From assembly GCF_000745475.1 (NCBI RefSeq), contig NZ_KN050692.1:1-64000 (forward strand): a DNA stretch of 64,000 nucleotides, read 5' to 3'. Origin of the DNA: Allobosea sp. UNC402CLCol (GTDB lineage: Bacteria > Pseudomonadota > Alphaproteobacteria > Rhizobiales > Beijerinckiaceae). Shown piece after piece: positions 1-8,317 of this stretch (its first letter is position 1; each line of letters starts with the position of its first letter). The notes under the pieces are model-generated. The model was given only the letters and a program-made list of their open reading frames with translations. It did no database searches and was not told where the DNA came from. Position numbers and translations under genes: made by a program.

Positions 1-206
1 TGTCAGAGCTCGTTAGACAAGTCGCTTTCTGTGCTCGTTAGAAATGTCACTCAGGCCAGTTCTCCGGCTTACCTCAAGCAGCGCGGCGGAGCTGGTCAGG
101 GTTGCGCAGCCGCGCTGCGGCATGGCTACAAGCGACCGGGCGGGCAGGGCGCGACTCACGCTGAAGGGCAAAGAACGACCCACTGCCGACATTGCTATAT
201 CTTCGT

Positions 207-665
207 TCAACGTCGCTTCGGCTCCACCAGCGCGACCGCTGGCTGCCCACATGAGTCCGAGCGTGGTACGACGAATACGGTTTGCCTGTATTCCACCTGA
301 TGGCCCGGCAAGGTCACTTCGGTCTGGCACAGGACCCACGTTCCCGAAGCATCCTTCCTAACAAACTCGATCACCGCGCGAGTGTTATGCTTGATACGCC
401 AGTGAGATAGCACACTACCGCGAATGTGAGGCTCGACAGCAAGGCGCCTTTGATCAGCGAAGTGGCGCCATAACATAGCTACAAATGGCAAGCTCGCGAC
501 AACCAAGCTCAAGCTGATCAGTCCGACTTTAGCAACAGAGGAAGGCGAGGCTGACGTTGTCACGACCATTGCCAGTAGCGGCTGAACCCGATGGACGGTC
601 GTAACGCCTCCATCATAGGAGCCGCAATAGCCTCTATCCACCCATCTAGGAAATTGCCGATCCAT
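207..665 (-). CDS. Hypothetical protein carried inside the insertion sequence
   Basis: An ORF of 152 codons on the transposase strand, starting 12 bases after the transposase stop and ending before the left IS end. An internal ATG at 569 would give 120 residues. A single hydrophobic segment (VGLISLSLVVASLPFVAML) is followed by a soluble tail rich in beta-strand-like sequence (AVIEFVRKDASGTWVLC). The codon use is more AT-rich than in neighbouring core genes. No Shine-Dalgarno sequence is visible for either start. I do not recognise the family. It may be an IS passenger gene, or a piece of foreign DNA trapped between transposase and IS end. Confidence 0.4.
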   Translation of the reverse strand: MDRQFPRWVDRGYCGSYDGGVTTVHRVQPLLAMVVTTSASPSSVAKVGLISLSLVVASLPFVAMLWRHFADQRRLAVEPHIRGSVLSHWRIKHNTRAVIEFVRKDASGTWVLCQTEVTLPGHQVEYRQTVFVVPRSDSCGQPAVALVEPKRR

Positions 666-677
666 CCGGCTGCTTCG

Positions 678-1973
678 CTAGCCGGCCTTGAAGATGCTCT
701 TCCCCTGACCCTGCCGTCGAGGCGCTCGGCCGCTGCGTGACATGTTGAGCTCCTTCTGGCGCTCGGCAATGTAGGCCAGCGTCGCGCCTAACCGTTTGTT
801 CTCGACGATCGCGGCCTGATCGACCTGCTGAACCTTGTCGAAAGTCCGATAAGGCAGGTCAAGGCCCTGGTGCCGGATCGCAAACCGACCATCTGGATAG
901 TCGTAGATCGTGACACGCTGGCGGGCGAGGGTGCGGGTCACCGGCGTCGGTTCAAGGATGAACAGCATCTTGTCGTATTGCAGCGTCAGGTTCTGCGAAA
1001 CCGTCCGCTCCTCCTTCCAGGCAAAGGCCTCGTCGATATCGTCGTCCCCGGCGAGCGGACGGTGCAGATCCTTGTCGTTGAACGGCACCTTGGCGAAGCG
1101 CCGGTTGAAGTCCTCCATGAAGCCCGGCAGGAAGGCGTTCCCGGCCTCGAGCGATGAGATCCCGGCGAGCCGCAGCTCCTTCACCAGCCGGTCTTGCAGC
1201 GTGCCATTGGCGCGCTCGACCCGGCCTTTGGCCTGCGGGACGTTGGCACAGATGATGTCGATGTTGAGCTGATCCAGCGCCCGGCCGAACTGCGTCATGC
1301 CATTGCCGCCGGTCGCACCGACCTTGTTGACCCGAAACGTCGCGTGCTTGTCAGAGTAGAACGCAACCGGCTTGCCGTGGCGCTGCAAATAGCTCCGCGT
1401 CGCGGCAAAATAGTCGAACGTCGACTCTGCCGTGACGAATTGCAGGTGCATCAGTCGGCTGGTCGCATCGTCGATGAAGACGAGCAGGGTGCATTGCGGG
1501 CCACGGTCCTCAAACCACCAATGCTGCGAGCCGTCGATCTGGACGAGCTCGCCGACGCAATCGCGCCGGTAGCGCGGCTGATGCACTGGCTTGAGCCGCT
1601 CTCGACGATCGCGCCAGATTCCGTCAGCGATCATCCAGCGCCGCACCGTCTCGACGCCCAACCGCAATCCATGCCGTTCCGCGAGCTTCTCTGCCGCCAG
1701 CGTTGGCCCGAAATCCGGATAGTTCGCCCGGATCAGCGCCAAAGCCTGCGTCCGGACCGTCGGCGGATAAGACCGGTTGCTCGGCTTGCCACGCTTTTGC
1801 GACACCAGGCCGACTGGCCCGCGCCGGCGATAAACCTGCAGCAGCCGAAATACGTGCCGGTGCGTCAGATGAAGTAGCTGCGCCGCGTCGCCGACCGAAA
1901 TCCGTTCCGCCACAACATCCCACAGCACCTGAACCCGGTCGAGTTCGGCATGGCTCATCGACACCACCGTCAT
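678..1973 (-). CDS. ISNCY family transposase
   Basis: A DDE/rve-fold transposase of about 431 residues. The N-terminal third is a helix-turn-helix region (DAAQLLHLTHRHVFRLL) followed by a second winged-helix-like segment (TLAAEKLAERHGL...TVRRWM). The catalytic core starts at QIDGSQHWWF (first Asp), continues through FIDDATSRLM (second Asp) and ends at KGRVERANGTLQ, whose Glu is the expected third acid. The reading frame is intact, so the element may still be active. I chose the ATG at 1973; ATG 1958 (MSHAEL) is equally possible, and the frame stays open to 2000. Family assignment rests on recognition of the motifs and overall sequence. Confidence 0.88.
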   Translation of the reverse strand: MTVVSMSHAELDRVQVLWDVVAERISVGDAAQLLHLTHRHVFRLLQVYRRRGPVGLVSQKRGKPSNRSYPPTVRTQALALIRANYPDFGPTLAAEKLAERHGLRLGVETVRRWMIADGIWRDRRERLKPVHQPRYRRDCVGELVQIDGSQHWWFEDRGPQCTLLVFIDDATSRLMHLQFVTAESTFDYFAATRSYLQRHGKPVAFYSDKHATFRVNKVGATGGNGMTQFGRALDQLNIDIICANVPQAKGRVERANGTLQDRLVKELRLAGISSLEAGNAFLPGFMEDFNRRFAKVPFNDKDLHRPLAGDDDIDEAFAWKEERTVSQNLTLQYDKMLFILEPTPVTRTLARQRVTIYDYPDGRFAIRHQGLDLPYRTFDKVQQVDQAAIVENKRLGATLAYIAERQKELNMSRSGRAPRRQGQGKSIFKAG

Positions 1974-2124
1974 CACGCAAAGCTCCCAGCAAGCCAGCAC
2001 TCAGAACGAGTGACATCTCTAACGGGGAGACTGGTGACCTTTCTAACGGGGGCCTACATCTATGATTCGCATAAGACATATTATGGAACATAAACTCATG
2101 CCGAAACACGGCCAGGGCCGGATG

Positions 2125-2928
2125 TCAGGCCCGTGTCTCGATGATCATTCCATCATACGCAACCTCGATACTTCCCTCCAAGCGCTTGGACAGGCTCGCA
2201 TAATCGAGATCGACATGGAGGTTCGTCAGGATCGCGCGCTTTGGCTTCAACGCTGCGATCGTCTCAAGCGATTGCGCGAGATGGAAATGGCTCGGATGCG
2301 GCGTCTCGCGCAAGCAATCGAGGATCAGCACATCAAGCCCCGCCATGGCCTCCAGGGCGGCCTGCGGGATCAGGCTGACATCCGGCAGATAAGCCAGATC
2401 GCCGAAACGGAAGCCGAGCGCTTCGTAATTCGGCCCGTGCTCGACGCGGAACGGCAGCGCCTCGATCGGGCCTCCGGGGCCGTCGATCGTCCGGCTGCGC
2501 CCGGGGCTGATCTCATTCAGATCGAGGATCGGCGGATAGTAGCTGCCCGGCGGCATCTCGAAGAGATAGCCGAAGCGTCCATGCAGCGAAGCCTGCGTCG
2601 GCTTGTCGGCATAGATGGGGATGCGACGGTGCATGTGCAGGACCAGCGCGCGCAAATCGTCGATGCCGTGGGTATGGTCGGCGTGGTCATGCGTCATCAG
2701 CACGCCGTCGAGCGCCGGAACCTCGGCCGAGAGAAGCTGCTCGCGCAGATCCGGCGATGTGTCGACCAGCACCCGCGTCGTGCCGTCTGGACCGGAACGC
2801 GTCACCAGGATCGAGCAGCGCCGGCGGCGGTTCTTCGGATCGGCAGGATCGCAGGCGCCCCAGCCGGAGCCGGGCCGCGGCACACCGCCGGAGGAGCCGC
2901 AGCCGAGGATCGTGACCGTCAGCGCCAT
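2125..2928 (-). CDS. MBL-fold metallo-hydrolase (PhnP-like)
   Basis: A metallo-beta-lactamase-fold protein of 267 residues. The N-terminus ILGCGSSGGVPRPG and the THDHADHTHG metal-binding motif (HxHxDH) are characteristic of the PhnP / phosphoribosyl cyclic phosphodiesterase branch; further candidate ligands are His in FRVEHGPN, Asp in YLPDVS and His in NLHVDLD. In this branch the metals hydrolyse phosphodiester bonds, but the substrate here cannot be read from sequence. It is the last gene of the tmk-holB-metG-tatD cluster, 7 bases after tatD, an order common in alphaproteobacteria. The frame is open upstream, but the ATG at 2928 fits the family N-terminus. Confidence 0.85.
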   Translation of the reverse strand: MALTVTILGCGSSGGVPRPGSGWGACDPADPKNRRRRCSILVTRSGPDGTTRVLVDTSPDLREQLLSAEVPALDGVLMTHDHADHTHGIDDLRALVLHMHRRIPIYADKPTQASLHGRFGYLFEMPPGSYYPPILDLNEISPGRSRTIDGPGGPIEALPFRVEHGPNYEALGFRFGDLAYLPDVSLIPQAALEAMAGLDVLILDCLRETPHPSHFHLAQSLETIAALKPKRAILTNLHVDLDYASLSKRLEGSIEVAYDGMIIETRA

Positions 2929-2935
2929 GGCCGGA

Positions 2936-3736
2936 TCAGGCGACCTGCGCCACGGGCGCGGCGTGATCCATCTTCCAATAGCAACGCTGCGCGTTTTCCG
3001 TGGTGATCCGGGCAGCCTCGTCGAAGTCGACGCCGATCGTATCGGCCAGAACCTTCGCTGTCTCAACGACATAAGCGGGCTGGTTACGCTTGCCTCTGAA
3101 CGGCACGGGCGCAAGATAGGGCGCGTCCGTCTCGACCAGCAGCCGTTCGCGCGGAACCATGCGGGCGATCCGGCGCAGGCTCTCGGAGGTCTTGAAGGTC
3201 AGGATGCCGGAAAAGGAGACGTAGAGGCCGAGCTCGACGCCGGTCATCGCCAGCGCTTCGCCGGCCGTGAAACAATGCAGGATGGCGGGGAAGGCGCCCT
3301 TCCCCATTTCCTCGCGCAGGATCGCCGCCATGTCGTCATCGGCCTCGCGCGAATGGATGACGAGCGGCAACTGCGTCATGCGCGCCGCGGCGATGTGCGT
3401 GCGCAACCCCTGCGCCTGCGCCTCGCGCGGGCTCGAATCGTAGTGGTAGTCGAGCCCGGCTTCGCCGATGGCGACGCAGCGCGGATGACGGGACAGCTCG
3501 ACGAGCCGTTCGGCCGTGACGTCGAGCTCCTCATGCGCCTGATGCGGATGGGTGCCGACCGAGAACCAGACCGACGGAAAGCGCTCGGCGATTCCGGCAT
3601 AGTCCGCGAAACGCGCCACCCGCGTCGAGATCGTCACCATCCGGCCGACGCCGGCGGCCTCGGCCCGCGCGACATAGGCCGGCAGGTCCTCGGCGAAATC
3701 CGGAAAGTCGAGATGGCAATGCGTATCGATCAGCAT
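2936..3736 (-). CDS. tatD: TatD family metal-dependent hydrolase
   Basis: A TIM-barrel amidohydrolase of 266 residues. Metal-site signatures are visible in order: IDTHCHLD at the N-terminus, GEAGLDYHY, PLVIHSREA, ILHCFTG-like ILHCFTAGEA, and VETDAPYLAP near the C-terminus. TatD proteins are cytoplasmic DNases/hydrolases linked to DNA repair and quality control. The ATG at 3736 overlaps the metG stop by one base (TGATG); a GTG at 3739 is the alternative. The tight coupling implies one transcript with metG and holB. Confidence 0.92.
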   Translation of the reverse strand: MLIDTHCHLDFPDFAEDLPAYVARAEAAGVGRMVTISTRVARFADYAGIAERFPSVWFSVGTHPHQAHEELDVTAERLVELSRHPRCVAIGEAGLDYHYDSSPREAQAQGLRTHIAAARMTQLPLVIHSREADDDMAAILREEMGKGAFPAILHCFTAGEALAMTGVELGLYVSFSGILTFKTSESLRRIARMVPRERLLVETDAPYLAPVPFRGKRNQPAYVVETAKVLADTIGVDFDEAARITTENAQRCYWKMDHAAPVAQVA

Positions 3737-5298
3737 CACGCGGCCTGACCATCCTCGGGCTCGACATAGCGCGGGAAGACCGCGCTCGGCGCCGGCAACG
3801 CTGTCCCGCTGTCCAGACGACCGGCCTTGCCGAGTGCCGCGAAATTGCGCGCCTCGGCCGGAACGCCAAGCAGGTCGAGCAATTTGCCCGCGGCCACCGG
3901 CATCACCGGCTGCACCAGGATCGCGACCTGCCGGATCACCTCGATCGTGACATAGAGCACGGTGTCACGGCGGGCCGGATCGGTCTTGGTCAAGCGCCAG
4001 GGCTCGTTGGCGGCGAAATAGCGGTTCGCCTCCGCCACCACGGCCCAGATCTCGGCGAGCAGGCTGTGCAGGGCGAAATCCTTCATCGCCTCGCGCGCCC
4101 TGGCGAGCGCGCCGTCGGCCATGGCGAGCATCGCGTCGTCGGCCTCGGTCAGCGTCCCGCAAGGCGGCACCCTGCCCTCGCAGTTCTTGGCGATCATCGA
4201 GAGCGAGCGCTGCGCGAGATTGCCGAGATCGTTGGCGAGGTCGGCATTGATGCGCCCGACGATGGCGTCATGGCTGTAATTGCCGTCCTGGCCGAAGGAG
4301 ACCTCGCGCAGGAAGAAATAGCGCAGCTGGTCGACGCCATAGGTCGCGGCGAGGTCGAACGGGTCGACCACATTGCCGAGCGACTTCGACATCTTGGTGC
4401 CCTTGTTCAGCAAGAAGCCGTGGCCGAAGACGCGCTTGGGCAGCGGCAGCCCTGCCGACATCAGGAAGGCTGGCCAGTAGACCGTGTGGAAGCGGACGAT
4501 GTCCTTGCCGATGATGTGGACGTCGGCCGGCCAGTAATGGGCGCGCGGGCTCGCCGGATCGGGAAAGCCCGTTCCGGTCAGGTAGTTGTTGAGCGCGTCG
4601 ACCCAGACATACATGACATGCTTCGGGTCGCCCGGAACGGGCAGCCCCCAGTCGAAGGATGTGCGGCTGATCGAGAGATCCTCGAGCCCGCCTTTGACGA
4701 AGGAGACGACTTCGTTCTTCCGCGTCTCGGGCGAGACGAAGTCCGGCACGTCCGCATAAAGCTTCAGCAGCGCGTCCTGGTATTTGGTGAGGCGGAAGAA
4801 ATAGCTCTCCTCCTCGACCCACTCCACCGGGGTCCCCTGCCCGCCCAGCCGCGTGCCGTCGGGCTGGAGGGTGGTCTCCTCCTCGCCGTAGAAGGCTTCA
4901 TCGCGGACGGAATACCAGCCGGAATATTTGGCGAGATAGATGTCGCCATTGGCCTCCATCCGGCGCCAGAGCTCGTCGGTCGAGATCTTGTGGTCAGGAT
5001 CGGTGGTGCGGATGAAACGGTCGAAGGAACAGCCGAGCGCCTGCTCCATCTCGTGGAAGCGGGCCGCGATCCCGTCAACGAACGCCTTCGGCGAAAGACC
5101 GTTCTGAGCGGCCGTGCGCTGCACCTTCTGGCCGTGCTCGTCGGTGCCGGTCATGGCGAAGACGTCGTAGCCGTCGAGCCGCTTGAAGCGCGCGATCGCG
5201 TCCGCCGCCACCATCTCATAGGCGTGGCCGATATGCGGCGGCCCGTTGGTATAGTGGATCGCGGTCGTCAGGTAGAATTTCGGGGCCGTGGCCATCAT
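3736..5298 (-). CDS. metG: Methionine--tRNA ligase
   Basis: Class I aminoacyl-tRNA synthetase of 520 residues that charges tRNA-Met in the cytoplasm. The HIGH signature appears as PPHIGHAYE near residue 20 and the KMSKS loop as GTKMSKSLGN near residue 300. The anticodon-binding helical domain follows, and the protein ends without the Trbp111-like C-terminal dimerisation domain found in the long E. coli form. Two adjacent ATGs (5298, 5295) start it, 18 bases after holB. It is part of the tmk-holB-metG-tatD run. Confidence 0.96.
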   Translation of the reverse strand: MMATAPKFYLTTAIHYTNGPPHIGHAYEMVAADAIARFKRLDGYDVFAMTGTDEHGQKVQRTAAQNGLSPKAFVDGIAARFHEMEQALGCSFDRFIRTTDPDHKISTDELWRRMEANGDIYLAKYSGWYSVRDEAFYGEEETTLQPDGTRLGGQGTPVEWVEEESYFFRLTKYQDALLKLYADVPDFVSPETRKNEVVSFVKGGLEDLSISRTSFDWGLPVPGDPKHVMYVWVDALNNYLTGTGFPDPASPRAHYWPADVHIIGKDIVRFHTVYWPAFLMSAGLPLPKRVFGHGFLLNKGTKMSKSLGNVVDPFDLAATYGVDQLRYFFLREVSFGQDGNYSHDAIVGRINADLANDLGNLAQRSLSMIAKNCEGRVPPCGTLTEADDAMLAMADGALARAREAMKDFALHSLLAEIWAVVAEANRYFAANEPWRLTKTDPARRDTVLYVTIEVIRQVAILVQPVMPVAAGKLLDLLGVPAEARNFAALGKAGRLDSGTALPAPSAVFPRYVEPEDGQAA

Positions 5299-5316
5299 CT
5301 GTCCGAGAGCTTCGCT

Positions 5317-6387
5317 TCACGCTGCGCGCGAGCGGGAAACCGCAGCCGACAGATCATGAAACATCGACATCACCAGCGGGCGGCGGTCGAGATTATAGGT
5401 CTCGACCTCGCGCGCCGAACGTTCCAGCTTTTCCCATACCTCCGCCAGCGGTGCAAGGCGCGCCGGCCCAGCCGCAGCATGCGCGTGGAGATGGTCGGAG
5501 AGCCAGCCCTGCACCGTCTCGATCATTACGGCGAAGTCGCGCTCGCCGGCCTTGCCGGCGACATCCTCGGCCAGCGCCAGCAGGGCGGCAAGGTCGATCT
5601 GCGGCAAGGCATCGAGCCGTGCCCGCACCGCCTCGACCAGCGCCAGCGTCTCGGGATCGACATAGGTCAGGGCGCGCCTGACCGAGCCTTCCGCGAGATG
5701 GGACGCCCGCAGCAGGGCCGATGCGTCGAACGGCGTCTCCATGCGCTCCAGGGCGATGCTCCCGGCCTCGAGCACCTGCTCGGCCGGCAAAGGCTCGAAG
5801 CTCAGGAGCCGGCAGCGCGAACGGATCGTCGGCAGCAGCCGGCCCGGCGCATGGGCGACGATGAGGAACAGCGCCCTTGGCGGCGGCTCTTCCAGCAGTT
5901 TCAGCAGGGCGTTTGCGGTCGGCCGGTCCATATCCTCGGCGGAATCGACGATGCAGATGCGCCAGCCGCCTTCCGCCGCGCTGGCGCCGAAGCGGTCGAT
6001 GACGCGGCGAGCCGCATCGACGGGGATGTTGCTGGTGTAGCTCTTGCCGTCCGGCTTCAGGCTGCGGCGCAGCAGATGCAGGTCCGGATGCGAGCGGGCC
6101 ATGACGCGCCGCGTCGCCGGGTCGTTCTCCGGCATGGCGAGGCTGTCGCTACGGGTCGCCCTTTCAGAGGGATCGCCCGCCGCCAGCATGAAGCGCGCGG
6201 CGCGGTAGGCGAAGGTCGCCTTGCCGATGCCCTCCGGGCCGCCGAGCAGCCAGGCATGATGCATCCGGCCGCCGCGCAGCGCATCGAGGAAGGCGCGTTC
6301 CTGCGCGGCATGGCCGATCAGGGCGAGGGTCTCGCGCGGATGCGGCGCGATGGGCAGCCGGTCTGGTTCGTCGCTGGTCTCGCGCAT
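5317..6387 (-). CDS. holB: DNA polymerase III subunit delta prime
   Basis: A clamp-loader AAA+ subunit of 356 residues. The P-loop region reads LLGGPEGIGKATFAY, the acidic box IVDSAEDMDR and the sensor/arginine-finger region TIRSRCRLLSF (SRC motif) are all present. There is no Cys4 zinc module between the P-loop and the acidic box, where ordinary delta prime and DnaX have it, so zinc binding is doubtful. With DnaX and delta it loads the beta clamp onto DNA. The ATG at 6387 overlaps the tmk stop by one base, showing translational coupling. The frame is open upstream, but that extension lies in tmk. Confidence 0.93.
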   Translation of the reverse strand: MRETSDEPDRLPIAPHPRETLALIGHAAQERAFLDALRGGRMHHAWLLGGPEGIGKATFAYRAARFMLAAGDPSERATRSDSLAMPENDPATRRVMARSHPDLHLLRRSLKPDGKSYTSNIPVDAARRVIDRFGASAAEGGWRICIVDSAEDMDRPTANALLKLLEEPPPRALFLIVAHAPGRLLPTIRSRCRLLSFEPLPAEQVLEAGSIALERMETPFDASALLRASHLAEGSVRRALTYVDPETLALVEAVRARLDALPQIDLAALLALAEDVAGKAGERDFAVMIETVQGWLSDHLHAHAAAGPARLAPLAEVWEKLERSAREVETYNLDRRPLVMSMFHDLSAAVSRSRAA

Positions 6388-7037
6388 CAGGATTCCGGTC
6401 CGATTGGGAGGCGGTCGCGCAGGGCGTTCCAGGCGGCGTCGGCGAGTTCTTCCGCCGGCAGCGCCGCATCGATCACGACGCAACGTTGCGGCTCGCGCCC
6501 GGCGATGTCCAGATAGGCCCCGCGGAGCTTGCGATGAAAGGCGAGCGCCTCGCCTTCGAAACGATCGACGCTCTCGCCGGGGCTGCGACGCTTGGCGGCG
6601 CGGGCGAGACCGATTTCGGGATCGAGATCGAGGATCAGCGTCAATTCCGGCATCAGCCCGTCGATGGTGACCTGTTCGAGCTCGCCGAGCAAACTCGCGT
6701 CGATATCGCCGAGGACGCCCTGATAGACGCGGGTCGAATCGATGAAGCGATCGCAGATCACCCAGTTGCCCTGCGCCAGAGCCGGGCGGATCAGGCGGTC
6801 GATATGGTCGATCCGCGCCGCCGAAAACATCAGCGCCTCGGCAAAGGCGCCGTATTGTTTGATGCGGCCGGCCAGGATGGCCTCGCGGATGGCTTCCGCC
6901 TTTGGCGAGCCGCCGGGCTCGCGCGTCGTGACGACGCTCGCGCCGCCATCGCGCAGCCTCTGCGCCAGCGCTTTCGCCAGCGTCGACTTGCCGGCGCCCT
7001 CACCGCCTTCGAGCGTGATGAAATGACCGTGCTGCAC
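6387..7037 (-). CDS. tmk: Thymidylate kinase
   Basis: A 216-residue dTMP kinase producing dTDP for DNA synthesis. The P-loop is LEGGEGAGKST, the nucleotide-binding DRF motif is in ICDRFIDSTRVYQG, and the LID region contains RRSPGESVDRFE. I chose the GTG at 7037, directly in front of the P-loop strand and one base after the stop of the carboxypeptidase homologue; the upstream extension lacks similarity to the family. It is coupled to holB by a TGATG overlap. Confidence 0.95.
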   Translation of the reverse strand: MQHGHFITLEGGEGAGKSTLAKALAQRLRDGGASVVTTREPGGSPKAEAIREAILAGRIKQYGAFAEALMFSAARIDHIDRLIRPALAQGNWVICDRFIDSTRVYQGVLGDIDASLLGELEQVTIDGLMPELTLILDLDPEIGLARAAKRRSPGESVDRFEGEALAFHRKLRGAYLDIAGREPQRCVVIDAALPAEELADAAWNALRDRLPIGPES

Positions 7038-7038
7038 G

Positions 7039-8268
7039 TCAGGACCGCGTGATCCGAGCGAGCGCCTGACGAACCCAGCCGGTCGAGACTTCGAGCAAGG
7101 CATCGAGCGCCCGGCTCTGCAAACTCCCCGCCTTGACCGTCTCCGCGGCGTAGAGCGGAATCTCCAGCGTCTTCACATCGCCGCGCGAGACGACGAGCTG
7201 CGCCACCGCGGCGCCTTCCTGCACCGGCACGTTCAAGGGGCCCTGATAGACGATCCGGGCCGAGAGGCGCTCGCCCGTGCCACGCGGCAACAGCAGGCTG
7301 ACCGCGCCCTTGGTCCGCAGGGCGATGCGGCCCTTCTCGCCGCCATAGACGCTTGCCTCGCCGATCACCTCGCCATCGGCGAAGAGCTGGCGCTTCTCAA
7401 AGGCTCGAAAACCCCATTCGAGCAGCTTGCGGGCCTCGGCGGCGCGGTCCCGCCCGTTCTTGAGCCCGTTCACCACGACGATCAGCCGCTGGCCGTTCTC
7501 GATGGCCGAGCCGACCAGCCCATAGCCGGATTCCTCCAGATCGCCGGTCTGCAATCCATCCGCACCGATCTCCATCGTCAGCAGCGGATTGCGGTTGACC
7601 TGGCGGATCTTGTTCCAGGTGAATTCCTTCTGGCCGAAGATTTTGTAGAGCTCGGGGTAGGTCTTGACGATGTGGTTCGCCAACAGCGCGAGCTCGCGCG
7701 CCGTGACCCGCTGTTCGGGATCGGGCATGCCGGTCGCGTTGCGGAAGACGGATTTCGTCAGGCCGAGCGCCCTCACCCGCTCGGTCATGACGCGGCCGAA
7801 GGTCGCCTCGTCGCCGGCGATCGCTTCGGCCAGCGCAATGGCCGCGTCGTTGCCCGCCTGGACGATCAAGCCCTGCAGGATGTCGGAGAGCTTGATCCGG
7901 CTGCGAACCATCGCGAACATCGTCGTGCCGCGCGCCGGGGCGCCGCCCTTGCGCCAGGCATTCTCGGAAATGCCGATCTCGCTATCGAGATTGAGCCGCC
8001 CTGCCCCGATCTCCTGGAAGGCGACGAGCGCGGTCGCGATCTTGGCCATGCTGGCCGGCACCATCGGATCGTCGGCCGACTTCTCGTAGAGAACTGCGCC
8101 GCTGTCGGAATCGAGCAGGAAGGCGAAGGGCGCCTGCGATTGGAAATTCTGGGCTCGCGCTTCGGGAGCCGCGACGAAGACGAGAAGCAGCAGCGCCAAC
8201 CCGCGCAGAAACCTCCCCGCGAGGGGGAACGGCCTGCCTTGCGATGTCGGGTCAAACGTCGCGCTCAT
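7039..8268 (-). CDS. D-alanyl-D-alanine carboxypeptidase homologue with altered active site
   Basis: A 409-residue periplasmic PBP5/DacF-family protein with a signal peptide (hydrophobic core about 20-35, cleavage near ARAQ at 40). These enzymes trim the terminal D-Ala of peptidoglycan stem peptides. The SxxK motif is intact (S73-M-A-K76 in PASMAK). The SxN motif reads A138-G-N140 instead of SGN, and the KTG motif reads Q240-T-G242 instead of KTG; I confirmed both from the DNA codons (GCG and CAG). A C-terminal beta-domain (about 290-390) follows. It lies between rlpA and tmk. Catalytic activity is therefore doubtful; a structural or peptidoglycan-binding role is possible. Confidence 0.88.
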   Translation of the reverse strand: MSATFDPTSQGRPFPLAGRFLRGLALLLLVFVAAPEARAQNFQSQAPFAFLLDSDSGAVLYEKSADDPMVPASMAKIATALVAFQEIGAGRLNLDSEIGISENAWRKGGAPARGTTMFAMVRSRIKLSDILQGLIVQAGNDAAIALAEAIAGDEATFGRVMTERVRALGLTKSVFRNATGMPDPEQRVTARELALLANHIVKTYPELYKIFGQKEFTWNKIRQVNRNPLLTMEIGADGLQTGDLEESGYGLVGSAIENGQRLIVVVNGLKNGRDRAAEARKLLEWGFRAFEKRQLFADGEVIGEASVYGGEKGRIALRTKGAVSLLLPRGTGERLSARIVYQGPLNVPVQEGAAVAQLVVSRGDVKTLEIPLYAAETVKAGSLQSRALDALLEVSTGWVRQALARITRS

Positions 8269-8317
8269 GCTCCGATCTGAAGCAGAGCGCCCCGGCCGAG
8301 GTCAAGCCGGGCCAGCG

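Larger units (their letters stand above)
1..2058. mobile_element. ISNCY-type insertion sequence with tandem terminal repeats
   Basis: The element carries an ISNCY-type transposase gene (678-1973) and is bounded by inverted ends. Both ends begin TGT, followed after ten bases by CGTTAGA. Each end holds two copies of a CGTTAGAnnnGTCaC-like motif: left at 11-25 and 36-51, right (inverted) at 2009-2024 and 2033-2048. Matching the two ends base by base places the termini at 1 and 2058. The left flank is outside the window, so a target duplication cannot be tested. About 670 bases lie between the left end and the transposase stop, more than such an element needs, and they hold a second ORF. Termini are inferred from the symmetry. 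Confidence 0.8.

Noticed and set aside
4066..6516. A very long plus-strand open frame (over 800 codons) across metG and holB
   Set aside because: It is antisense to well-supported genes, has the Arg/Ala-rich composition of a GC-rich shadow frame and no domain signal.
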